From NCBI GenBank assembly GCA_013298375.1, contig JAAFHM010000112.1, forward strand, positions 1 through 11,852: a DNA stretch of 11,852 nucleotides, read 5' to 3'. The notes beneath the pieces are model-generated. The model was not told where the DNA came from and searched no databases. It was given only the letters and a program-made list of their open reading frames with translations. The position numbers and the translations under genes were made by a program. Shown here one piece after another: positions 1-5,959 of the stretch. This DNA comes from Ignavibacteria bacterium (GTDB taxonomy: Bacteria; Bacteroidota; Ignavibacteria; Kapaibacteriales; UBA4661). Each line of letters starts with the position of its first letter. Position 1 is the stretch's first letter.

Positions 1-186
1 CTCATCAAAGCCCATCCGGGCAAGGCGGCGGTGGTTTTTTCGGTCTATGACGACAACGCGCCCGACCAAAGCAAACCTGCGGCAATGTACCGTGCTGGCG
101 AATTACGTTTTGCGCCGGACGATTCCGCCATCGAAGATTTGATGCGGCTTTTCGGGCATAAACAGGTGAAATTTTGGTTGGAGTAA
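1..186 (+). CDS. dnaE: C-terminal end of probable DNA polymerase III alpha subunit (5' truncated by window)
   Basis: The open frame enters the window in frame 1 and stops with TAA at 184-186, giving 61 residues. The tail begins LIKAHPGKAAVVFSVYDD and ends EDLMRLFGHKQVKFWLE. This follows the pattern of the extreme C-terminus of bacterial DnaE: a helix, then HPG, a strand of small hydrophobic residues, then a final helix and a LLG-x-x-x-V-type strand. DnaE is the catalytic subunit of the replicative polymerase. The identification is by pattern only, since all catalytic domains lie outside the window. The last 50 nt recur at 84% identity downstream of the HNH gene (3584-3633), where the same frame is broken by stop codons. 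This copy is therefore likely the functional one. No Shine-Dalgarno or start can be judged. Confidence 0.6.
   Translation, partial: LIKAHPGKAAVVFSVYDDNAPDQSKPAAMYRAGELRFAPDDSAIEDLMRLFGHKQVKFWLE
134..183 (+). repeat. Imperfect direct repeat copy A (3' end of dnaE)
   Basis: This 50-nt stretch aligns without gaps to 3584-3633, with 42 of 50 positions identical and an offset of exactly 3450 nt. The identical cores include AAGATTTGAT, CTTTTCGGGCAT and AGGTGAAATTTTG. Here the sequence is coding, being the last codons of the probable dnaE. It could be the original of a duplicated integration target, or one member of a dispersed repeat family. Confidence 0.75.
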
Positions 187-253
187 TGACAATAAAGCGG
201 AGCATTCAGCAATATTCCCTTATGCCATGAAGAACTGTACGCTGTGAAGAGCC

Positions 254-1297
254 TTATGGCGTATTCGTAAAGGGATTGGAAAATTTCGGGTCGGTTGTAA
301 TGCTCATATCCGTCAGTGTTCTGAGGAACGCCGTCAAATCAGCCCTTGCTGCACCTCCAACGCCATGTGCCGGAATTCTTCCGTTAAACATCTGCTCAAT
401 ATCTGCGATGCTGCCATTATGAAAAAGAGCTGTTCGCTCGGCAGTATTGCGCAAACTCGGCGATTTGAAGTTTCCTCTGCCGTCTGCGCCTCCGTCTCCC
501 GTGTTGGGTAAACCAAACGGTCTGGCAGGATTCGAGGTGATAAACATTGGCGGCGGATGACAACTCGCACACGAGCCGTTTCCTGCGTTAAATGCTTGCT
601 CGCCGCGTGCTTCAGAGGTTGTGAAGCTCTCTAAACCTTGTTTCACGCGGTCGTATTTTGATTGATAGGGGACAATAGAGCGAACAAATTGCGCTAACGC
701 CAAGGCGATACGCTCCGAAGTAATGGCGCTGCTGCCGAATGCCTTTTGGAAGAGGCTTGGATAATAGCTGAGTGTTGCCAAGCGTTGTTCGAGTTCCGGC
801 AGTGTCATTCCCATTTCTACTTCATCTTGAATCGGCATCAGGACTTGTGCCTCCAGCGTTGCGGCGCGTTCATCCCAAAACATTTTTCCCGATTGATAAA
901 AACGAACACTCAAAAGCGGCATAGAATGGCGGTTTGTCAGACCTCCTTGAAATCCTTTGCTTTTTACCGCATCATCGGTAAAACTGAGTTCTTGTTTATG
1001 GCAAGAACCGCAGCTAATGGTGTTGTTTTTGGAAAGTTGTTTGTCGTAGAACAGCACTCTGCCAAGCGTAGCACCTGCATCGGTTATCGGGTTATTTGTG
1101 GGAGTGTTATCGGTGAGAGCCAATGCATCGGCAATGTGTTTGGGAAAGGTCGTGTTTGCGTACGTGTAAGCAACACTGAGATTGGGCGAGGATGCGCCTT
1201 GTTCTGTGATAATGGGTGTTGTTCCGTTTGTACAAGCGTTGATACTTACCCCAAGAAGTAAGCAACAAAAGATGAGAAAACGCGATTGGGTCTGCAT
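254..1297 (-). CDS. Di-haem cytochrome c peroxidase / MauG family lipoprotein
   Basis: The 347-residue protein is of usual length for the bacterial di-haem peroxidase family, which reduces H2O2 to water with electrons from small c-type cytochromes or other donors in the periplasm. The N-terminus has basic and hydrophobic residues and a lipobox-like SINAC, so Cys22 is a probable lipidation site and the protein is probably membrane-anchored. Two c-type haem motifs are visible: CGSCH at residues 96-100 and CASCH at 243-247. Family landmarks include the SFTD segment after the first haem, FWDERAATLEAQ near 140-151 and a LRNTAERTALFHNGS segment near 280. The gene is convergent with dnaE and divergent from the Septu-like operon. 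No Shine-Dalgarno is seen ahead of the ATG, which is chosen because it gives a complete signal peptide. It lies between the two dnaE-end repeats, so it may be island cargo. The exact subfamily (CcpA, MauG or a relative) cannot be fixed from sequence alone. Confidence 0.9.
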   Translation of the reverse strand: MQTQSRFLIFCCLLLGVSINACTNGTTPIITEQGASSPNLSVAYTYANTTFPKHIADALALTDNTPTNNPITDAGATLGRVLFYDKQLSKNNTISCGSCHKQELSFTDDAVKSKGFQGGLTNRHSMPLLSVRFYQSGKMFWDERAATLEAQVLMPIQDEVEMGMTLPELEQRLATLSYYPSLFQKAFGSSAITSERIALALAQFVRSIVPYQSKYDRVKQGLESFTTSEARGEQAFNAGNGSCASCHPPPMFITSNPARPFGLPNTGDGGADGRGNFKSPSLRNTAERTALFHNGSIADIEQMFNGRIPAHGVGGAARADLTAFLRTLTDMSITTDPKFSNPFTNTP

Positions 1298-1410
1298 AGT
1301 CGTCGAGGAAATGTGTGGGAAGATGTATTTGTAGGGAAAAACAGATCTTCGCTCATTTCGTTACACGTATCATCAAGCCGTGTTTTGAAGCACCACGCAG
1401 GGCTTTTTTG

Positions 1411-1441
1411 TTGGTTGGTATGCTTGAAAAGGCTAGATTTG
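1411..1441 (+). promoter_or_regulatory. Candidate Bacteroidota-type promoter for the Septu-like operon
   Basis: TAGATTTG at 1434-1441 matches the Bacteroidota -7 consensus TAnnTTTG at every defined position. A TTG at 1411-1413 lies 20 nt upstream, within the 17-23 nt spacing reported for the -33 TTTG element. The ATPase ATG follows at 1481, leaving a leader of about 35 nt. The call is by consensus only. Confidence 0.45.
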
Positions 1442-1480
1442 TTCCGTGAAGTTTTTTGTTTCACTTTTGAATATCCTACA

Positions 1481-2848
1481 ATGGAAACGCCTCAAACCAC
1501 GCCTGCCGTCTATTTCCAATCGCTGACCATCGAAAATGTTCGCTGCTTCAAAGGCGAACACACGATTGATTTATCCGACGGCAACGGCAAACCCGCGATG
1601 TGGACGGTGATTTTGGGGAATAATAATACGGGGAAAACGACGTTACTCAGGTGCTTGGCGGATTTGGAGCCTACAAAAATGAGTGAAAAAAAGATTCTGG
1701 ATAGTAATAATCAATCTGATGGGGAATCAGAAAGATTCTTAACTTCAAAAATTTATAAAGCGACAAATGAAATTGAACGAAAGAAAAAATATCAAAGAAA
1801 AAATACTTCTGATTTACCTTATCGAGTGTTCAGTGGTTTAATCATTCAGCAAGGCTTATCATACAGTGATTTATCTCAATTACTTGAGAAAATGGGTTAT
1901 CCTATTCAAATTCATCCAAGCAAATTTTGGGGATTTGGTCCAGGAATATTGCAAGGAATTTATGCTGGAAATAAGATAGATAAGGTGTTACTACATATGC
2001 TCATTTACCCCTACGGAGCAACTCGCCGTGCTGCACGCCAAGATTTACCAAGCGACCAACGCGGCATTGTTCTTGACCCGTTTTTAGATACGATTGAATA
2101 CCTCAATGTTGAGGATTGGCTTTTACGCATTCACATTGCAAAACAAGGCGGCGAAAGCAATGCAGAAATCGCATGGAATCTCGTTGAGAAGCTCTTTCAA
2201 TCTGCTATGCCGGATGTTTTGGGAATGAGCGTTGAAACCAACTCACATTCGCTTGAAAGCATGATTGTTGCTCGAACAAACGCAGGAACAATGCCGCTTC
2301 GCAACCTTGGTTACGGTTATCAAAGCATGGCTGTCTGGTTGGCAGATTTTGCCCAAAAGATGCTTCAGCGCTATAATTACGCACCTGATTCTTTTGCACA
2401 GCCCGCAATCGTGCTGATTGATGAGTTGGATTCGCATTTGCATCCCGAATGGCAGCGAACAATCATCTCTACGCTCAAAGAGAATTTCCCACGCACCCAA
2501 TTCATCGTAACCACCCACAGCCCGCTTATTGTGCAGTCGTTTGAGAAGGTGAATTTGGTGGTCTTGCACAAAAACGAGGAAGATGATTCCGTCGAAATTA
2601 AGCAATATGTTCAGCAAAGTTTTCAGGGCTGGACAGTGGAAGAAATCTTGCGCGATGTGATGCGGATGGGAGACAGAGTGTATTCAGAAAAATACGCTGA
2701 AATTCATGCAAAATTTGATGCTGCCTTGGATGCCGAAGACTATGAAGAAGCAAAGCGCTGGCGAGATGAATTGAAGCGCATTATGCACAAAAGCAATCCG
2801 TATATTCACCTGCTCGACAGGCAGGTTTCCTCGCTAAACGGAGCGTGA
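1481..2848 (+). CDS. ptuA: Septu-like AAA/ABC-type ATPase (PtuA-like), anti-phage defence
   Basis: The 455-residue protein has an SMC/ABC-like ATPase core. Walker A is GNNNTGKTT at 46-54, following an N-terminal SLTIENVRCF strand typical of RecF/OLD-type ATPases. The signature-like segment LGYGYQSMAVWL is near 275-286, Walker B with catalytic glutamate is IVLIDELD at 310-317, and the switch histidine is H346 in VTTHSP. There is no TOPRIM domain. The C-terminus (about 411-433) has a UVR-like helical hairpin, DAEDYEEAKRWRDELKR. An HNH nuclease gene follows immediately, the pairing that defines Septu. In Septu the ATPase forms an oligomer that holds and controls the nuclease until infection. The frame stays open upstream to an ATG at 1286, but 1481 is chosen because the earlier codons encode nothing family-like, overlap the peroxidase start and precede the promoter. 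Codons for residues about 65-170 are strikingly AT-rich. No reverse transcriptase is present, so it is not a retron-linked copy. Functional assignment is inferred from architecture. Confidence 0.82.
   Translation: METPQTTPAVYFQSLTIENVRCFKGEHTIDLSDGNGKPAMWTVILGNNNTGKTTLLRCLADLEPTKMSEKKILDSNNQSDGESERFLTSKIYKATNEIERKKKYQRKNTSDLPYRVFSGLIIQQGLSYSDLSQLLEKMGYPIQIHPSKFWGFGPGILQGIYAGNKIDKVLLHMLIYPYGATRRAARQDLPSDQRGIVLDPFLDTIEYLNVEDWLLRIHIAKQGGESNAEIAWNLVEKLFQSAMPDVLGMSVETNSHSLESMIVARTNAGTMPLRNLGYGYQSMAVWLADFAQKMLQRYNYAPDSFAQPAIVLIDELDSHLHPEWQRTIISTLKENFPRTQFIVTTHSPLIVQSFEKVNLVVLHKNEEDDSVEIKQYVQQSFQGWTVEEILRDVMRMGDRVYSEKYAEIHAKFDAALDAEDYEEAKRWRDELKRIMHKSNPYIHLLDRQVSSLNGA
2840..2843 (+). promoter_or_regulatory. 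Ribosome binding site GGAG deciding the HNH gene start
   Basis: GGAG lies 7 nt before the ATG at 2851. An in-frame GTG at 2845 would overlap the ATPase stop as GTGA but would have GGAG only 1 nt away. The ATG is therefore the better start. Shine-Dalgarno sequences are otherwise scarce in this window. Confidence 0.5.
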
Positions 2849-2850
2849 AC

Positions 2851-3585
2851 ATGATTAAACTTGAACGACCCGATGCTCCAAAAGAATTGACAACACAAGA
2901 AGTAGAACGGCTTACAGCGCTTTACCGCGACAAAAAGACCGTCGTATGGCGCGAAGATTATATCCTTGATGCTTTGCTTACAATGTCGAATTTCAAATGT
3001 GCTTATTGCGAAAAGAGGATTGAGAAGGGTTCTGTATACTTTCATGTCGAACATTTTCACCACAAGAGCAAATACCCAACGGAAGTGGTTTTCTGGAAAA
3101 ATCTCCTGCCCGCTTGTGGTGATTGCAACACCAAGAAATCAACGCTTGACACCTACAAAAAGCCGATTGTCAATCCAACACAAGACAATCCACAGGAGCA
3201 TTTTCGTTTAGACAACTATCGTCTTTATGGAATGACGGATATTGGAAGACGCACACAAACCGAACTTTGCTTGAATAATCGCACAAAATCTCGTTTTGAA
3301 AAGGGCGACCAACTCTTGAAAACGCTTGATTCCTTGTCAGAACAAATTCTGGAGGCTGGCAGTAAAATTACACCAAGAAGGAACCGACGTTGGTACAACG
3401 AATTCCTTGAAGATGTCCTATTCTACGCGCTTCCTGAGCATGAATATTGCGCAACGCTCTCAACAATAATACTCGAAAATCCTTCCTATCAAACCATCAA
3501 GAATTTCTTTCAAGCACAAGGTCTTTGGGATGATAAACTATCGGAACGCGAGGCAATTCTTCAACGGTATTGTTTGAAAGTATAA
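2851..3585 (+). CDS. ptuB: Septu-like HNH endonuclease (PtuB-like, TIGR02646-type)
   Basis: The 244-residue protein carries a zinc-braced HNH/beta-beta-alpha-metal nuclease domain in its first half. Residues in order are a CAYC knuckle (Cys50, Cys53), a VEHFHHKSKYP segment containing the catalytic-type His68, WKNLLPAC with the HNH asparagine (Asn84), and the closing CGDCN (Cys89, Cys92, Asn93). This set and spacing match the PtuB/TIGR02646 family, whose members sit beside AAA ATPases in Septu and in Ec78-type retrons. The second half is predicted helical and probably binds the ATPase. The predicted role is DNA cleavage, released or activated through the ATPase during phage infection. The start is 2 nt after the ATPase stop, so the two genes are translationally linked in one operon. 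A GTG at 2845 is the alternative start. The TAA stop is followed within 1 nt by the dnaE-end repeat copy. All nuclease residues look intact. Confidence 0.85.
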   Translation: MIKLERPDAPKELTTQEVERLTALYRDKKTVVWREDYILDALLTMSNFKCAYCEKRIEKGSVYFHVEHFHHKSKYPTEVVFWKNLLPACGDCNTKKSTLDTYKKPIVNPTQDNPQEHFRLDNYRLYGMTDIGRRTQTELCLNNRTKSRFEKGDQLLKTLDSLSEQILEAGSKITPRRNRRWYNEFLEDVLFYALPEHEYCATLSTIILENPSYQTIKNFFQAQGLWDDKLSEREAILQRYCLKV

Positions 3586-3633
3586 GATTTGATAAGCCTT
3601 TTCGGGCATTTGTAGGTGAAATTTTGATTGGAG
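3584..3633 (+). repeat. Imperfect direct repeat copy B (decayed dnaE-end copy)
   Basis: This segment is 42/50 identical, without gaps, to 134-183 at the 3' end of the probable dnaE. Read in the dnaE frame it would give DLISLFGHL, then TAG, then VKF, then TGA, so it is not coding in that frame. It starts at the last two bases of the HNH stop codon. The rest of the gap to 3704 shows no gene or clear terminator. Confidence 0.75.
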
Positions 3634-3704
3634 CAAGAAATACTATTTGTGCATATTGCCGTAGCTCTAAACAATGGTACTGGTCAATTTTTCTCCTCAA
3701 CATA

Positions 3705-4685
3705 ATGAATTTCTCCGATAGCCTTCAAATACCGATGTTACGGCATCTGCAATCATTGTTTGTTTGCATTTGTTATTTGCTTTTTGTTGATACTCTCGCA
3801 TTATACAGCGCATCCCGAAGTACCGACAACCTTGCAATCAATGCGGTTATTGGCGACCAAAGCTATGTGGCAAAGTTCGGAACATTACCGAGCCGACAAA
3901 CTAACGAGAAAGAGCGCATCAGCACACACTTGGAATATGTTGAAATGCTCTTGCGCAAACGTAATTGCCGTCATCTGTCCGAGCAACAACAACAGCAACG
4001 CATATTCCTTTTGGATAAACTACGTGAATATCGCATCAGGGCTGAGTTTCCCCGTAATGAAAAATACTCTTGCCGTCGCCCTTGTTTTATTGATTCTCGC
4101 GGTAATATTTGTGCTGTGGGGTATTTGGTGGAGCAGAGCGCGGAACGAGCGCTTGCTGAAGCTATCAATAACAGACATCAATATGACTATATTGCGGAGA
4201 TGAAAATGCCCGAACTCGATGCGTGGATACAGACTTCAGGCTTAACGCGGGAAGAATGCGCAATGATACAGCCAGCATATTCAACATGGGGCATATCACC
4301 TGAATATGCCGCCATATCAAGCATTCTCATTCTCACAAATGGTAGTTTAGGAGCGCTCAACGCATTAGAATTGCAAAAACCAAAATCGGATAAAACCATT
4401 GCAATTCTTGGATTGGCGAGCGGTTGTGGTTCTATTATCAATGGTATTATTGGTTTGCAATACCCTTACGCCAATGCTATCAATGCTCCTTTCCCTGATG
4501 GCGCAAGACAAACCCTCTCGTACGTCAATATGGGTATTGGTGCTGCAAGCACGATTCTTAGCGCCATCAATCTTTTCGCAACACCTGCAACCGAAAATAA
4601 AAATGTTTCTTGGAGAGCGTACAGTTTTTCTGTTCCGCAGACAGACCAACTTGGTCTTGGAATCAAGCTGACGGCAACATTCTGA
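3705..4685 (+). CDS. Secreted protein of unknown function with conserved Cys/AVGYL and PELDAW motifs
   Basis: I cannot assign a function. The 326-residue protein has an N-terminal hydrophobic segment (SLFVCICYLLFVDTLAL), probably a signal peptide. A Gln run (EQQQQQR) lies near residue 90. The central part has a CFIDSRGNICAVGYLVE block at about 126-142 and then a block with EMKMPELDAWI and SGLTREECAMIQPAY at about 164-190. I recognise this pair of blocks as recurring in uncharacterised secreted proteins of Bacteroidota and Myxococcota, but know no family name. The C-terminal half has three glycine/small-residue hydrophobic stretches and ends in a strand-like LGLGIKLTATF with terminal Phe, as in many outer-membrane proteins. 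The open frame extends upstream to 3570, but that extension runs through the repeat copy, so ATG 3705 is preferred. ATG 3735 is another possibility and would give a shorter, cleaner signal peptide. Confidence 0.7.
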   Translation: MNFSDSLQIPMLRHLQSLFVCICYLLFVDTLALYSASRSTDNLAINAVIGDQSYVAKFGTLPSRQTNEKERISTHLEYVEMLLRKRNCRHLSEQQQQQRIFLLDKLREYRIRAEFPRNEKYSCRRPCFIDSRGNICAVGYLVEQSAERALAEAINNRHQYDYIAEMKMPELDAWIQTSGLTREECAMIQPAYSTWGISPEYAAISSILILTNGSLGALNALELQKPKSDKTIAILGLASGCGSIINGIIGLQYPYANAINAPFPDGARQTLSYVNMGIGAASTILSAINLFATPATENKNVSWRAYSFSVPQTDQLGLGIKLTATF

Positions 4686-4784
4686 CCGATATAACTCGAA
4701 TTCAAGAACCGTCGGCGAAATAACGCCCCAAAGTCATAGAGATTGCGTAATCCCCAGTCAACTATGACAAATCCTGCCAACTCA

Positions 4785-5438
4785 TCAATCCCGAAAGCGC
4801 CAAAACACGGGCAATGTCAGCCCCAAAGCAACGAGCAGCAACGACAACGCATAGAAATGCGCCGCAGCGTAGTCCATCGCCTGAACTGCATCGTAGAGCG
4901 CAATGGAGGCGGTGCGGGTTTCTCCGGCGATGTTTCCGCCAATCATCATCACAATACCAAATTCTCCCAGCGCATGAACGAACACAAGCGCACAGCCTGT
5001 TAGGAGGCTTCTTCTGGCAAGCGGCGCTGTCACCCTCAGAAACACTTGTACCGCACTCGCCCCATCTAAACGAGCGCTATCGAGAATTTCCGACGGGATA
5101 GCTTCAAATCCGCTTTTGACGGGCTGCACCATAAACGGTAGGCTATACAGCACCGACCCCAAGACCAATCCACTAAAACTAAAGACTATATTCACCGCAA
5201 AAATGCTCTGAAGCCAAGCACCAACGAGGCTTTCCCGCCCCAGCGCATAAAGCCAGTAAAACCCTACTACTGTCGGCGGCAAGGCAATCGGCAAACTCAC
5301 AAGGCTTTCTAGGAGAGGTTTTATGCGGCTTCGGGAGAAAGCAAGGAAATAGGCGATAGGTACACCCACACAAAGCAAAAGCGCTACGGTTGTGGCGGCA
5401 AGGCGCATCGAGACAAGAAACGGTGAGAAGTCTGGCAT
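4785..5438 (-). CDS. modB: Molybdate-type ABC transporter permease ModB
   Basis: The 217-residue inner-membrane permease imports molybdate together with a binding protein (ModA) and an ATPase (ModC). It has five or six hydrophobic segments. Family motifs seen are LPIALPPTVVGFYWL, the EAA-type ATPase-docking loop SARLDGASAVQVFLRVTAPL, and HALGEFG followed by GGNIAGETRT, all characteristic of ModB/CysU-type permeases and closest to ModB. The frame is open to an ATG at 5510, which would add 24 residues. I prefer ATG 5438 because MPDFSPFLVSMRLA aligns with the start of E. coli ModB (DPEWQAVLLSLKVS). A TAnnTTTG-like box (TAATTTTG, complement of 5457-5464) sits just upstream of it. Neither modA nor modC is adjacent: downstream is a convergent unrelated gene and upstream a divergent Rieske gene. 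It may work with components encoded elsewhere. A sulfate or tungstate role is possible. Confidence 0.85.
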   Translation of the reverse strand: MPDFSPFLVSMRLAATTVALLLCVGVPIAYFLAFSRSRIKPLLESLVSLPIALPPTVVGFYWLYALGRESLVGAWLQSIFAVNIVFSFSGLVLGSVLYSLPFMVQPVKSGFEAIPSEILDSARLDGASAVQVFLRVTAPLARRSLLTGCALVFVHALGEFGIVMMIGGNIAGETRTASIALYDAVQAMDYAAAHFYALSLLLVALGLTLPVFWRFRD

Positions 5439-5566
5439 AAAGGAACGAGTAGTGGGCAAAATTACCGACAAAAAACCTTGCCTATAACTGAAAATCTGGA
5501 TATTTTCCATGATTCAAGATACGCAAAAACACGTATTCATCAAAGGTTCAACCGAATTTACCCGTT

Positions 5567-5959
5567 ATGGATATTTTTCCCAATGATGACTTCCCGACGC
5601 GCCTCCGCGACGGAAAAACGTTTGTCCACGTCTGCCAAAGCGATGATGTGCTGCGCCGTAAAGGGACACGGGTGGAGTTTGACCCCGAACTTCAGATCGC
5701 TATTTTTCGCGTTGCTGATAGCCTTCATGCGGTCTCGAACATCTGCCCGCATAACCACGCGCCGATGCTCCACGAAGGGGAAATTAACGCCGCCGATTGC
5801 ACGATAGCCTGCCCGATGCACGGTTGGACGTATTCGCTCCAAACAGGCAAACACACGTCTTCAAGTCATTCCCACGTCGTTGTTTATGATGTCTTTGAAG
5901 AAGACGGGGCAGTGTGGTGCGAAAAACCGGAACCAATCGAAGTAGCGTGGAAATGGTAA
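5567..5959 (+). CDS. Rieske [2Fe-2S] domain protein (ferredoxin / NirD-like)
   Basis: This is a 130-residue single-domain protein, apparently cytoplasmic because it has no signal peptide or membrane segment. Cluster ligands are CPH and CPMH in the segments NICPHNHAPM and CPMHGWTYSLQTGK, each giving one Cys and one His to a Rieske [2Fe-2S] cluster. The two ligand pairs are 19 residues apart, slightly longer than the usual 15-17. A further Cys lies four residues before the second pair. The C-terminal strand VVVYDVFEEDGAVWCEKP fits the domain. Such small proteins serve as electron carriers for oxygenases or as nitrite reductase small subunits. No oxygenase or nitrite reductase is nearby. The stop overlaps the queG start (TAATG), so the two are co-translated. 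This suggests, without proving, that it feeds electrons to QueG or a linked redox step. Confidence 0.88.
   Translation: MDIFPNDDFPTRLRDGKTFVHVCQSDDVLRRKGTRVEFDPELQIAIFRVADSLHAVSNICPHNHAPMLHEGEINAADCTIACPMHGWTYSLQTGKHTSSSHSHVVVYDVFEEDGAVWCEKPEPIEVAWKW

Noticed and set aside
187..253. Imperfect inverted repeats (TCCCTTATGCC with ATGGCGTA and AAAGGGA) after dnaE
   Set aside because: The arms are interrupted by insertions and there is no T-tract, so a terminator cannot be supported.
746..1261. Plus-strand open frame of 171 codons
   Set aside because: It is antisense to the well-supported di-haem peroxidase, and its product is Cys-rich without any domain pattern.
1286..1480. 65-residue upstream extension of the ATPase, starting at ATG 1286
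   Set aside because: The added residues show no family pattern, overlap the start of the divergent peroxidase gene and lie upstream of the likely promoter. ATG 1481 puts the SLTIENVRCF strand at the usual distance from the start.
1298..3704. A retron including the ATPase/HNH pair as effector
   Set aside because: No reverse transcriptase motif (such as YADD) is encoded in any frame nearby, and no msr-msd-like structure was noticed.
3760..4203. Plus-strand open frame with a hydrophobic start and a mid hydrophobic helix
   Set aside because: It overlaps in another frame the secreted protein at 3705-4685, whose conserved blocks read correctly. A nested gene is possible but unsupported.
4686..4784. 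GGCG/CGCC hairpin in the convergent gap as a terminator
   Set aside because: The stem is only 4 bp and has no T-tract in either direction.
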